Source: Clostridium nigeriense (GTDB taxonomy: Bacteria; Bacillota; Clostridia; Clostridiales; Clostridiaceae). From it: 64,000 bases of DNA. The stretch spans positions 2,367,685 through 2,431,684 of the forward strand of contig NZ_LT575472.1 of assembly GCF_900086595.1 (NCBI RefSeq). The letters run 5' to 3'. A program made the position numbers and the translations under genes. Below, one piece after another: positions 25,606 through 34,700 of this stretch. Under the pieces are notes generated by a model. That model was not told the origin of the DNA and did not search any database. It saw only the letters and a list, made by a program, of their open reading frames with translations. Numbering within the stretch: the first letter of the stretch is position 1; each line of letters opens with the position of its first letter.

Positions 25606-26492
25606 ATAAATACACTATTTCATCTACAGATAAGTATATTGCTATTAAGGAATTACATGAATTAGGGTATTCAATTGTTGAACTATGTAAATGCGCTAAG
25701 ATCGGACGTGCTTCTTACTACAAGTGGTTAAATCGCTCACAGACTGAAAGAGATAAAGAAAATAAGGTTATTCTAGATGAAATTATTAAATTATACTCAG
25801 AAGTTAAAGGGATTTATGGCTATCGCCGTATAACGCTAAATATAAATAATAGACTAAATTCAAACTATAATCATAAGCGTATATACAGACTTATGAAATC
25901 TGTAAAGCTTACTGCTGTTATTAGGAGAAAAAAGAAAAAATATATTAATAGTACTCCACAAATTACAGCTGAGAATATTTTAAATAGAAAGTTTGTGGCT
26001 GATAATCCAAATGAAAAATGGCTAACAGATGTTACTGAGTTTAAACTAACTAATGGAAGTAAAGCTTATTTAAGTGCAATACTAGATCTTGGTGATAATA
26101 GTATTATTTCTTATGTTCTTGGTAGGTCTAACAATAATAAATTGGTTTTTGATACTTTAGATAAAGCTATAGAAACTAATCCGACCGCAACGCCACTATT
26201 TCATAGTGATCGCGGATTTCAATATACATCTAAAGCATTTAAGTATAAACTAAATGAAATTAATGCAATACAAAGTATGTCTAGAGTTGGTAGGTGTATT
26301 GATAACGGCCCTATGGAGGCTTTTTGGGGTACTCTAAAAGTTGAAATGTATTATCTGCGAAAGTTTGATACATTTGAAGAACTTGAACAAGCTATTGATG
26401 AATACATAAATTTTTATAACACCAAAAGATTACAAAAGAAATTAAAAGGCATGGCTCCTATTGAATATAGAAGCCACACCTTAGCAGCATAA
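25569..26492 (+). CDS. IS3-family transposase OrfB (DDE integrase domain), made by -1 frameshift
   Basis: The frame is open from 25569 and gives about 300 residues after the shift at 25575-25581. Content: an HTH_21-type region (VKGIYGYRRITLNINNRL), then an rve integrase core with the DDE residues in WLTDVTEF, LFHSDRGFQYT and GPMEAFWGTLKVE, and the usual IS3 end (YINFYNTKRLQKKLKGMAPIEY). There is no ATG, GTG or TTG between the start of the frame and the internal ATG at 25893, so synthesis must depend on the OrfA-OrfB fusion. An AAGGAGG at 25597-25603 may stimulate the shift. Confidence 0.9.
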   Translation, partial: FLKKIRRDRKEVDKYTISSTDKYIAIKELHELGYSIVELCKCAKIGRASYYKWLNRSQTERDKENKVILDEIIKLYSEVKGIYGYRRITLNINNRLNSNYNHKRIYRLMKSVKLTAVIRRKKKKYINSTPQITAENILNRKFVADNPNEKWLTDVTEFKLTNGSKAYLSAILDLGDNSIISYVLGRSNNNKLVFDTLDKAIETNPTATPLFHSDRGFQYTSKAFKYKLNEINAIQSMSRVGRCIDNGPMEAFWGTLKVEMYYLRKFDTFEELEQAIDEYINFYNTKRLQKKLKGMAPIEYRSHTLAA

Positions 26493-26533
26493 TTTTATAT
26501 TATTTGACCTGTCTACTTGACAGGGAGCAGTTC

Positions 26534-26561
26534 ATAAATACTAGTACTTTTTTATTTATTT
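26534..26561 (-). terminator. Right arm of the split xdhD terminator
   Basis: Begins within the xdhD stop codon. It pairs perfectly over 28 bases with 24831-24858 across the IS element. Before the insertion, the two arms with a loop of about 12 bases (GTTC on one side and AAATGATA on the other) would have formed a strong intrinsic terminator. Confidence 0.8.
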
Positions 26562-29114
26562 TTTTACTTTCTTATAAAATGTATTTTCAAGAGGTAACTT
26601 TGTTCTAAAGTTTCCATCTAATTTAAAGTATGCTCCTTGAATAGCTGGTGCAGCTGGCACTACAACTATTTCTCCAACACCCTTAGCTCCATATGCTAAA
26701 TCTTCCTTATTTTTCTCTACTAAAATTGGTTCTATTTCTGGTATAGCAGTAGATCTAAATAATCCTAACGTTCCAAATCTAGCAAGTGGAACACTATCTT
26801 TTAATGGATAATCTTCTGTTAGTGCATAACCAAGACCCATTACAACTCCACCTTCTATTTGTCCTTCAACAGCTATTGGATTTATAGCTCTTCCTACATC
26901 ATGTGCCGCAACAACTTTAAGCACTTTACCGTTATCATCTAAAACTACTACTTGTGTAGCATATCCATAAGCAACGTGACTAACTGGATTAGGTTTGTCG
27001 CTTCCCATTGGATCTGTTGGTGGACAGAACTCTGCATAAAATTCTTCATTATCTATATTTTCAAGAGCTTTATTATCAAGTACTTCCTTTAACTTTAATG
27101 CTGCAAGTCTTGTAGCTTCTCCAGTAAGAACTGTTTGTCTTGATGCTGTTGTTGTACCTGAATTAGGTGCTTCAAATGTATCTGGATTTTCAAAGATTAC
27201 ATTCTTAGGATCAACTCCTGTCGTTTCACAAACAATTTGAGTGGCTACAGTTCCCATTCCTTGTCCTATACAAGCAGCTGAAGTTCTAATAGTAACTTTT
27301 CCATCTTTAACAACCAACCTGCATCTTCCTGTATCTGGAATACCAACTCCTAATCCTGAATTCTTAAATGCACAAGCTATTCCTACATGCTCGTTATTAT
27401 CAAAAACATCCTTAACAGCCTCTAAGGTTTCTACTAATGCAGTTCCTTCATCTGCAATTTGACCATTTGGTAAAACTTGTCCAGGCCTTATTGCATTTCT
27501 ATATCTTATTTCCCAAGGAGATATACCAACTAATTCGGCAAGCTTATTTATATTACACTCATTAGCAAAAGATGATTGAGTTACACCAAAGCCTCTAAAA
27601 GCTCCTGCTGGTGGATTATTTGTATAAACTGCTGTTCCTTCTATATCAACATTTTGATAGTTATAAGGACCTGCTGCATGAGTACAAGCTCTTTGTAATA
27701 CTGGCCCACCTAAAGAAGCATAAGCTCCAGTGTCTGAAATTATTCTCGCCTTCATTCCAGTTAAAATACCATTTTCATCGCATGCTGTAGTAAATTCCAT
27801 TTCCATAGCGTGTCTCTTAGGATGAATTATTATACTTTCTTTTCTACTTAAAGCAACTTTTACTGGTTTCTTAGTATGATAGGTTAAAAGTGCAGCATGG
27901 TGTTGTACACTCATATCTTCCTTACCACCAAATCCACCACCAACTAACATACTTTTAATTCTTAATTTAGTTGGATCTAAATCTAAAAGCTTACCTATTT
28001 CTCTTAATTCATCATAAATACCTTGTCCGCCAGTATATACAGTTAATACTCCATCTTCATAATTAGCTACTGCACATTCTGGCTCTAAGAAGGCATGTTC
28101 TGTTGCAGGAGTACTATATCTTTCAGTTACTACATATTTAGAGTTTTTTATAGCTTCTTCTGCATTTCCTCTTTTTAATGCTTGCTTACTTAATATATTT
28201 CCATTAGGGTGAATACTAGGAGCTCCTTCTTTCATAGCTACTTCTGGGTTAGTTAAAGGTTCTAACTCTTCATACTCAACTTCTATTAAGCTTAATGCTT
28301 CTTTTAAAGTTTTCTTATCCTTTGCAGCTACTAAGGCCAAAGCATCTCCTAAATATCTTGTAGTTTCACCTATATCAATTAATGCTGGCCAATCTTGAAC
28401 TAAGTGTCCTATATATCTATCTCCAGGGATATCCTTAGCAGTTAATACTGCATAAACTCCATCTAATGCTTTAGCTTTAGATGTATCTATATTTTTAATT
28501 AATGCTCTTGGGTATTTTGTTCTTAATGCTGAACCTTGTAACATTCCATCAAAGTATAAGTCGTCAGCATATTTTCCTACTCCTAAAGTCTTTACTTCTG
28601 CATCAATTCTAGGTAAATTTTCTCCAACTAATCCTTTGCAGTAAACCTTAGGAACTTCTTCATTACTTCTTAATAATTCTGCTACAAGTTTTATAGCTTC
28701 CATTATTTTTACGTAGCCAGTACATCTACAAATATTCCCCTTTAAAGCATTCTTTATTTCTTCTTCTGTAGGATTTAATTTTTTATCTAATAAACCTTTT
28801 GCGCTTATAACCATACCTGGTATACAAAAACCACATTGTACAGCTCCACACTTTCCAAAAGCATAAGCAAATACATCTCTTTCTCTTTCACTTATACCTT
28901 CAACAGTTATTACTTCTTTATTTTCTAATCTACTTAATTTTTGAAGACATGCTCTTTGTGCTACTCCATCTATTAAAACCATACAAGCTCCACAAGCACC
29001 TTCTGCACAACCATTTTTTACGGATGTAAGTTGCTCAACATCTCTTAAATAATCTAATAAGCCCATATCTTCTCCGTGAGATACTGCTCTTCCATTTAGT
29101 TTGAAACTAAACAT
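26556..29114 (-). CDS. xdhD: Selenium-dependent-type xanthine dehydrogenase (fused [2Fe-2S] and molybdenum subunits)
   Basis: 852 residues, matching the length of the Se-dependent molybdenum hydroxylase family. Two [2Fe-2S] sites lie in the first 150 residues (CAEGACGACMVL; CGFCIPGMV and ICRCTGY). The hammerhead and molybdopterin domains follow (GGGFGGKEDMSVQHH; AFRGFGVTQSSF; and AYGAKGVGEI, which holds the conserved active-site Glu). There is no FAD domain, so electrons leave by a partner. The family hydroxylates purines using a labile selenium ligand. It is last in the operon ssnA-ygfK-xdhD behind a sigma-54 promoter. GGGGGAAGG precedes the ATG. Its terminator is split by the IS element. 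The exact purine substrate cannot be read from sequence. Confidence 0.88.
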   Translation of the reverse strand: MFSFKLNGRAVSHGEDMGLLDYLRDVEQLTSVKNGCAEGACGACMVLIDGVAQRACLQKLSRLENKEVITVEGISERERDVFAYAFGKCGAVQCGFCIPGMVISAKGLLDKKLNPTEEEIKNALKGNICRCTGYVKIMEAIKLVAELLRSNEEVPKVYCKGLVGENLPRIDAEVKTLGVGKYADDLYFDGMLQGSALRTKYPRALIKNIDTSKAKALDGVYAVLTAKDIPGDRYIGHLVQDWPALIDIGETTRYLGDALALVAAKDKKTLKEALSLIEVEYEELEPLTNPEVAMKEGAPSIHPNGNILSKQALKRGNAEEAIKNSKYVVTERYSTPATEHAFLEPECAVANYEDGVLTVYTGGQGIYDELREIGKLLDLDPTKLRIKSMLVGGGFGGKEDMSVQHHAALLTYHTKKPVKVALSRKESIIIHPKRHAMEMEFTTACDENGILTGMKARIISDTGAYASLGGPVLQRACTHAAGPYNYQNVDIEGTAVYTNNPPAGAFRGFGVTQSSFANECNINKLAELVGISPWEIRYRNAIRPGQVLPNGQIADEGTALVETLEAVKDVFDNNEHVGIACAFKNSGLGVGIPDTGRCRLVVKDGKVTIRTSAACIGQGMGTVATQIVCETTGVDPKNVIFENPDTFEAPNSGTTTASRQTVLTGEATRLAALKLKEVLDNKALENIDNEEFYAEFCPPTDPMGSDKPNPVSHVAYGYATQVVVLDDNGKVLKVVAAHDVGRAINPIAVEGQIEGGVVMGLGYALTEDYPLKDSVPLARFGTLGLFRSTAIPEIEPILVEKNKEDLAYGAKGVGEIVVVPAAPAIQGAYFKLDGNFRTKLPLENTFYKKVKK

Positions 29115-29172
29115 TTACCCTTCCCCCTTAAATTATCATACTAATAATTTATTATTTTCTTATGCAAATTTA

Positions 29173-30909
29173 TTAAACGTATTGTTTTAACTCTTCTTCC
29201 TTTATAACATTTACTTTATCAATATAATGAGGATAATCTTTTAAAATAGTTTCTACTGTAATTTCTAATTTACTCTTATCTTCTTTAGAATTAACTTCAT
29301 ATATATATTCTCTTCCATCTTCTCTTAACAAGAATTTTTCTTCTCCGACTCTTAAAAGTCCAGTATTATTAGAGTTTTGATATTCTTCTAAGTCTTGATA
29401 TATAGTTGTTTTCTTTAAGTATGGGAATCCACCCTTAGGACAGAACATATGACAGTTACCACATTCATTACACATATTTTCAATATGAGTAATTTGATAA
29501 TTAGCTGCAAGTCCTTCAACAGCAACCTTCATATTAGCTCTATTTGGACATACATCTACACATATTCCACAGCTCTTTAAACAATCAAAAGTTTCTAATT
29601 TATCTTCAAGTACTCTACCGTTGCCTTTATTCTTATAATTAGCATCATTTTTAGCTTTTTCTGCTAATTCTTCTAAAGCTTTAATATTTAAACCTTCTGG
29701 TGCATGTCCTAATTTTTTCATTTCATTTAATACAGCATTATTATTTGCATATCCTTTAGGTTGTAAGAATAATGTTGCAATAGTAATAGGAGCTATACCA
29801 GTTGTAAATACATCTAATGCGTTATTCTTATCTATTCCACCTGATATTGATATCTTTATATCTTTAAACTCATTTGCAATTAATTTTGCTACATTAATTG
29901 CTATAGGATATAGAGGTTTTCCTGACATATACATTGCATCACCAGGCATAACATTTCTTGTATTTACTACAGGTAATGTATTTGTTAACTTAACTCCAAA
30001 AGTTAAATTATTTTCTTTACCTACAGCTAAAAGCTTTGTTATTATTTCTTTTGCCATATCAAATTGTAGATCATGTTCAAAATCTTCTCTCTTTAATTCT
30101 ATGTCGCTATAACCTAAATCATCTAAAATCTTTCTTACATTATCATATCCTAACAATGTTGAGTTGCATTTTAATAATGTATTTATTTTCTTATCTGATA
30201 TTAAATGAGTTGCTATATCTAATATTTCACTTGCCTTACAACCATGCATTGTAGAAAGTGTAACTATATTAGTTATCTTAGAAGTAATTTTTTCTATATC
30301 TTCTAATTTAAATTTCTTAAATTTATTAATATTTTTCTTTAATACTTCAATACATTCATTAAATACTTTAGTGTCTTTAGCTTCTTTTAAATCATCTATA
30401 AAATCAGAAATTTTCTTTGATTGGATTCCCTTTAAATCATATCCTACGCTTATATTAAGTATAAAATCTTTAGAATCCGATAATCCTAATTCAATTGCCA
30501 TAACTTGTAATAATATAGAAGCTTTAATATATTCTTCTTTTGCTTCTTCAACTGTTAACTCTGTTGACCATTCAACGTTATATCCAACATTTTTTGCATC
30601 TATACATGGTCTAGCTATCATTTCTTGCATTTCTTTACCGTCTACTATCTGCACAGTCTTAGGTTCAAAATACCTACATCCAGTTAAATAAGCAGCTAAA
30701 AAGTTTTGAGTTAATTGTGTGTGGGGACCAGCTGCTGGTCCTATTGGGAATCTTAAATACTCTCCGCAGAAATCCATTTCTATACTATTATCTATATCTC
30801 TATAGAAATCTTTTTCTTCTACTCCAAATATTTTTCCCTTTGTATAATAATCTTCAAGGGCTAAATTAAGAATTCTTTCAAAGGACATTATTTTCATTAC
30901 ATCACTCAT
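29173..30909 (-). CDS. ygfK: YgfK-like iron-sulfur flavo-oxidoreductase, short form
   Basis: 578 residues. A dihydroorotate-dehydrogenase-like FMN barrel comes first (FPIGPAAGPHTQLTQN; STMHGCKASEI; VKLTNTLPV; ISISGGIDKNNAL). A two-cluster ferredoxin region follows at about 440-495 (CLKSCGICVDVCPNRAN and CNECGNCHMFCPKGG). Known YgfK proteins are about 1000 residues with a pyridine-nucleotide-disulfide oxidoreductase domain between these parts; that domain is absent here and no break in the frame explains it. It lies between ssnA and xdhD and probably moves electrons for the purine hydroxylase or reduces a purine ring (inference; the old name putative selenate reductase is not supported). GGTGGAG lies 6 bases before the ATG. 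Confidence 0.8.
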   Translation of the reverse strand: MSDVMKIMSFERILNLALEDYYTKGKIFGVEEKDFYRDIDNSIEMDFCGEYLRFPIGPAAGPHTQLTQNFLAAYLTGCRYFEPKTVQIVDGKEMQEMIARPCIDAKNVGYNVEWSTELTVEEAKEEYIKASILLQVMAIELGLSDSKDFILNISVGYDLKGIQSKKISDFIDDLKEAKDTKVFNECIEVLKKNINKFKKFKLEDIEKITSKITNIVTLSTMHGCKASEILDIATHLISDKKINTLLKCNSTLLGYDNVRKILDDLGYSDIELKREDFEHDLQFDMAKEIITKLLAVGKENNLTFGVKLTNTLPVVNTRNVMPGDAMYMSGKPLYPIAINVAKLIANEFKDIKISISGGIDKNNALDVFTTGIAPITIATLFLQPKGYANNNAVLNEMKKLGHAPEGLNIKALEELAEKAKNDANYKNKGNGRVLEDKLETFDCLKSCGICVDVCPNRANMKVAVEGLAANYQITHIENMCNECGNCHMFCPKGGFPYLKKTTIYQDLEEYQNSNNTGLLRVGEEKFLLREDGREYIYEVNSKEDKSKLEITVETILKDYPHYIDKVNVIKEEELKQYV

Positions 30910-30942
30910 TTTTGCTCCACCTTCCTAAATATATATATAACT

Positions 30943-32271
30943 TTACATCTTTTCCCATAATTTTTGCGCTACTTCTCTAGATTCTGCAAATATTTTTTCT
31001 TCATCTATATTAATTAGTTCTCTATCTTTCATTACAATTTTTCCATTAATTATTGTTGTAATAACTGATCTTCCAGTAAATCCAAATAACATATGACCAA
31101 ATAAGTTGCTTGAATTCATAGGTGTTAGCGGATTATAATCTACTATAATTACGTCTGCATAAGCACCTTCTTTTAAAATTCCAAGTTCTTTTTTAAAGTA
31201 TCTATTTGCAATATTTCTATTATTTTGAAATAGTAATTTGAATGTTTCATTAAATGCTACACTTGGATTACATCTGTTATGTCTTTGTATTATAGGGAAA
31301 ACCTTCATTGATTCAAACATATCACTAGTATAGCCATCTGTTCCCATTCCAATATTTATTCCTTTATTAAGAATTTCTAATACTGGCGCACATCCAACAG
31401 CATTTCCCATATTTGACTCAGGATTATTTACAACATTTGTATTAGTTGCTTTTAATAAATCCATTTCTCTATTATTAATATGAACACAATGTACTGCTAA
31501 AGTCTTTTCACCTAAGATTCCATAATCAAATAATCTTTCAACTATTCTCTTGCCATTATTTTTTAATGAATCATGTACATCTGTAATTCCTTCAGCAACA
31601 TGAACATGGAATCCTGAATTTAATCCCTCAATTTCCTTAGCACATTTTTCTAAAGTTTCATCACTTAATGTAAAGGAGGCATGTAATCCAAATAAACCCT
31701 TAATCATATCACTGTCATCTTTATTTGCATATTTTATAAAGTTTACGTTTTCAGCAATTCCTTCATTAGTGATTTCTATTCCATCTCTGTCCGAAACCTC
31801 ATAGCATAATGATGTTCTTATTCCAAGCTCTTTAGCAACTTCTCCTATTGTAAATAAACTATTAGTTATATTCATGGGGCTTGCATGATGATCAAATACA
31901 GTAGTAACTCCATTTTTTATACAATCAATATATGTTGTATATGCGCTATATCTTGTATCTTCAAGAGTTAGTTTCTTATCTAACTTCCACCATAATCTTT
32001 CTAATATTTCATTAAAATTTTGAGAAGGTTCTTCCTTGTTGTCCATACCTCTTGCAAAGGCACTATAAATATGATGGTGAGTATTAATTAATCCTGGCAT
32101 AATAACTTTGCCTTTTGCATCAATAAACTCACACTCTTTATACTTATCTTTTAAATCTTCATAATTTCCAACCTCTAGTATTACATTATCTTTTAATACT
32201 ACTGCTCCATTAGTTATAAAAGGATTCTTAATATCTTGAGTTATTAACATCCCATTTCCTATTAGAATCAT
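30943..32271 (-). CDS. ssnA: SsnA-type aminohydrolase
   Basis: 442 residues, the length of SsnA. Amidohydrolase-superfamily metal sites: NTHHHIYSAF, HVHVAEGIT, VHCVHINN and GTDGYTSDMFESM. SsnA is regularly encoded with ygfK and Se-dependent hydroxylases and belongs to the anaerobic urate/purine gene cluster; its exact substrate, a purine or a ring-opened intermediate, is not settled. It is the first gene of the ssnA-ygfK-xdhD operon, with GGAGGG 5 bases before the ATG and a sigma-54 promoter ending about 40 bp upstream. Confidence 0.88.
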   Translation of the reverse strand: MILIGNGMLITQDIKNPFITNGAVVLKDNVILEVGNYEDLKDKYKECEFIDAKGKVIMPGLINTHHHIYSAFARGMDNKEEPSQNFNEILERLWWKLDKKLTLEDTRYSAYTTYIDCIKNGVTTVFDHHASPMNITNSLFTIGEVAKELGIRTSLCYEVSDRDGIEITNEGIAENVNFIKYANKDDSDMIKGLFGLHASFTLSDETLEKCAKEIEGLNSGFHVHVAEGITDVHDSLKNNGKRIVERLFDYGILGEKTLAVHCVHINNREMDLLKATNTNVVNNPESNMGNAVGCAPVLEILNKGINIGMGTDGYTSDMFESMKVFPIIQRHNRCNPSVAFNETFKLLFQNNRNIANRYFKKELGILKEGAYADVIIVDYNPLTPMNSSNLFGHMLFGFTGRSVITTIINGKIVMKDRELINIDEEKIFAESREVAQKLWEKM

Positions 32272-32308
32272 TTTTCTCCCTCCAATATAATAGAATTATT
32301 ATTATTTA

Positions 32309-32326
32309 AAGCATTAATCATGCCAA
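32309..32326 (-). promoter_or_regulatory. Sigma-54 promoter of ssnA-ygfK-xdhD
   Basis: Minus strand TTGGCATGATTAATGCTT. GG (-24) and GC (-12) are exactly 10 bases apart, close to the TTGGCACG-N4-TTGCW consensus. The expected start, about 12 bp downstream, leaves a leader of about 28 bases. Confidence 0.85.
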
Positions 32327-32419
32327 AATAAAATTTTAACAATATATCTACCTTCATTTAGTCTTTTTGTATCTAACTTTTTCTTAACAATATATTTAAA
32401 TTGATAAATTTTATATTTT

Positions 32420-32455
32420 TTATCATTTTAGTAAATATAATTATCATTTTAATAA
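32420..32455 (-). promoter_or_regulatory. Paired upstream activator-site candidates for the ssnA promoter
   Basis: TTATCATTTTAGTAA (32420-32434) and TTATCATTTTAATAA (32441-32455) are 21 bp apart, two helical turns, and 94-146 bp upstream of the -24 element. The same core, TTATCAT-N-ATGATAA, recurs upstream of other sigma-54 promoters here. Confidence 0.55.
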
Positions 32456-32507
32456 AAAAGTGGATATATATAGTTTGCTATTCACTGCAACCTACATATA
32501 TCCACTT
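32454..32507 (-). terminator. Terminator of the sigma-54 regulator-HAD operon
   Basis: Perfect 12-bp stem AAGTGGATATAT/ATATATCCACTT (32458-32469, 32496-32507) with a 26-base loop, then a T run on the minus strand. Confidence 0.7.
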
Positions 32508-32545
32508 CAATATTAAATAAAATCATAAAAATATGTTAAATAAAT

Positions 32546-33211
32546 TTAATTAACATCTTCTAGTATTAATTTTTTTAGTTCTTTTACTTCTTTAAAATAA
32601 TAGGTAGAATTACTTTTCATAAATTCAATTACTTCTGGAATAACATGAGACCAACCAGCACTTGCAAAATCAACATCACAAGCTTTAGCCATATCTAATC
32701 CTGGCTTTAAATCATCTACCATTAAAATATCCTTTTCAGTTAAGTTAAATAGCCTCATAGTTTCTTTAATTGAGAAAGGATTAGGCTTTCTTTGTTCTTC
32801 CTTCAAGTCCCAGCCAAATATTTTATCAGGTATTACTCCGCAATTATATATATAATCCCTCTCAATTTGATTACTTTCAGAATGAGAAGAAACACATATA
32901 ATGCCACCTTTTTCTTTAAATTCTTTTATTAACTCACTAAATCCTTCATAAAATTTAGGAATATTTGCTTTTGTATAATTTGTCCATATTTCATATTGAT
33001 ATTTTTGTTCTTCTTCATTAAATTTTAAAATATCCTTACAAAATTCAGAAAATCCAGGTTTAAAACACTTTAAAATAAACTCTTCAATAGTTAAATTGCT
33101 TAAATTTGGTCTCAAAACCTTAAGTGCTTCTATAAAAGAAGGATAATGAATACTAGGAGTACTTTGTACTACAGTATCATCATGATCTAAAATTAAACAT
33201 TTATATTTCAT
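32546..33211 (-). CDS. HAD-family phosphatase
   Basis: 221 residues. Motif I is LILDHDDTVVQST (nucleophile Asp in DHDDT), motif II lies in ICVSSHSES, and motif III/IV is DILMVDDLKPGLDMAKA. An alpha-helical cap (about 20-90) makes it a phosphoglycolate-phosphatase or beta-phosphoglucomutase-like member. It begins 15 bp behind the sigma-54 regulator gene, and its ribosome site AGAAAGG overlaps that gene's stop codon, so the two are coupled. A nucleotide or sugar phosphate from purine metabolism would fit, but the substrate cannot be deduced. Confidence 0.8.
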   Translation of the reverse strand: MKYKCLILDHDDTVVQSTPSIHYPSFIEALKVLRPNLSNLTIEEFILKCFKPGFSEFCKDILKFNEEEQKYQYEIWTNYTKANIPKFYEGFSELIKEFKEKGGIICVSSHSESNQIERDYIYNCGVIPDKIFGWDLKEEQRKPNPFSIKETMRLFNLTEKDILMVDDLKPGLDMAKACDVDFASAGWSHVIPEVIEFMKSNSTYYFKEVKELKKLILEDVN

Positions 33212-33226
33212 AATATTTTTACCTTT

Positions 33227-34510
33227 CTAACTCTTTCTATATAAGGTAGCAAGTCCAATTCCTAATTTTTTTGCAGCCTTAGATTTTCCCTTTGTATCCC
33301 TACCATACTTTGATAGGGCAAAATTTATATATTTTTTTTCTAATTCTTCTAAGGTTATAAAGTCATCTTCTATTATATTTGTCAATGTATCATTTTTTTT
33401 ATTACTATAATATTCAGCAATATAATCTGGTAAGATATCTACAGTTATTAAATTATCCTCTCCTACTAAATTCATCATAAATTCTACAGCATTTTGTAAC
33501 TCTCTTATATTTCCTTCCCAAGGATAATTTTTCAGTTTTTCTATAACTTTTTCTTCTATTTTTATCTTAGGTAATCCATAACTTATACAATATTTGTCTA
33601 TAAAATTCAGAACTAAAGGCTTTATATCTTCCTTTCTTTCTGAAAGACTAGGTAATTCTATAGGTATTACATTTATTCTATAATATAGATCCTCTCTAAA
33701 AGTTTTTTCTTTAATCATTTCTTTAATATTTTTATTAGTTGCTGCAATAACTCTTATATCTAAATTTATCATTTTATTAGAGCCAACTTTTGCAAACTTT
33801 CTTTCCTGTAGGACTCTAAGTAATTTAACTTGTAATGCTAAAGGCATATCCCCTATTTCATCCAGAAATATTATCCCACCATTTGCCAATTCAAATTTTC
33901 CAACACGCCCTGAATTACTTGCTCCACTAAAAGCTCCCTTTGCATAGCCAAAAAGTTCACTTTCTAATAACGGTTCCGGTATTGCTGCACAGTTTATAGC
34001 TATAAACGGCTTGTCTCTTCTATTACTTTGAGAATGTATTGCCCTTGCTATTACTTCTTTTCCTGTACCACTTTCTCCAGTTATTAGTACCGATGAAGTT
34101 GAATTAGCTATTTTAAAGATTTTATTTTTTATACTTTTCATAGCTTCTGATTCTCCAATTACATCTTCAAGTGGAACTTCTCCCCAAACATTATTTTTTG
34201 TTTCATAATTGCATTTATCTTTATTACAAATTTTATTTAATATGATTATCTTACTATAATTATAGGAATCACTATCAAAACTTAAAACTTCACCTATTCC
34301 ATCATAATCCTTTTCTTTGAACTTAATTCTAATCTTATTTTCATCGTCCCTATTTTTTAAATCTACCTTTATTTTTGTAACTTCATTATTTCCAACACTT
34401 AAGGCTTTTCTCACATAATTGTTAGCATAAATTACTTTATCCTCGGCATTTAAAATTATAATTCCATCACTAATTTTATTAGCAATATCTGTAATAAATC
34501 TTTCTTCCAT
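33227..34510 (-). CDS. Sigma-54-dependent transcriptional activator with PAS domain
   Basis: 427 residues: a PAS sensor (about 5-105), AAA+ domain with Walker A GESGTGKE and Walker B GGIIFLDEIGDM, and a Fis-type helix-turn-helix (SKAAKKLGIGLATLYRKS). The loop that contacts sigma-54 reads GAFSGA rather than the usual GAFTGA. The C-terminus ends right after the recognition helix, several residues shorter than the second regulator in this window. AAGGTGG precedes the ATG. It lies between the ssnA operon and ygeY, both of which have sigma-54 promoters, and is a likely activator of one or both. It is co-transcribed with the HAD gene. Confidence 0.88.
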   Translation of the reverse strand: MEERFITDIANKISDGIIILNAEDKVIYANNYVRKALSVGNNEVTKIKVDLKNRDDENKIRIKFKEKDYDGIGEVLSFDSDSYNYSKIIILNKICNKDKCNYETKNNVWGEVPLEDVIGESEAMKSIKNKIFKIANSTSSVLITGESGTGKEVIARAIHSQSNRRDKPFIAINCAAIPEPLLESELFGYAKGAFSGASNSGRVGKFELANGGIIFLDEIGDMPLALQVKLLRVLQERKFAKVGSNKMINLDIRVIAATNKNIKEMIKEKTFREDLYYRINVIPIELPSLSERKEDIKPLVLNFIDKYCISYGLPKIKIEEKVIEKLKNYPWEGNIRELQNAVEFMMNLVGEDNLITVDILPDYIAEYYSNKKNDTLTNIIEDDFITLEELEKKYINFALSKYGRDTKGKSKAAKKLGIGLATLYRKS

Positions 34511-34700
34511 GCTACCACCTTTTATTCCATAGTATTTATAAAGTCTTAACTATATGTTACCATTTTTCATTTAATTCTACAAATAAAAGGGTAGCCATAT
34601 ATTACTATGAATAAAAAAAGTATGCCATATAATATTATTAAACTAATTATTACAACATTATATAACACACTTATTAAATTTATTTAATAATAATTACCAC

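Larger units (their letters stand above)
24867..26529 (+). mobile_element. IS3-family (IS150-like) insertion sequence, apparently intact
   Basis: 1663 bp bounded by imperfect 32-bp inverted repeats (24867-24898 and 26498-26529) that start TGCTCCC, share the core AGTAGACAG and match at about 26 of 32 positions. It encodes OrfA and OrfB in overlapping -1 frames with an A7 slippery run and an intact DDE triad. No target duplication is obvious: the flanks read GATA and GTTC. The element sits in the loop of a former terminator hairpin (28-bp arms at 24831-24858 and 26534-26561). Confidence 0.92.

Noticed and set aside
24859..26533. Target site duplication of the IS element
   Set aside because: The four bases on either side (GATA and GTTC) differ; no 3-5 bp direct repeat is visible.
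26556..29114. Selenocysteine (in-frame UGA) in the Se-dependent-type xanthine dehydrogenase
   Set aside because: The frame is continuous with no internal UGA; this family uses a labile selenium ligand, not selenocysteine.
29173..30909. Truncated YgfK pseudogene
   Set aside because: The frame is intact from a good ribosome site through both iron-sulfur motifs to a natural end; the missing part is internal, so it is a different architecture rather than decay.
34600..34640. TGGCAT on the minus strand upstream of the first sigma-54 regulator, looking like a -24 element
   Set aside because: No GC at the -12 position; TT follows at the required spacing.
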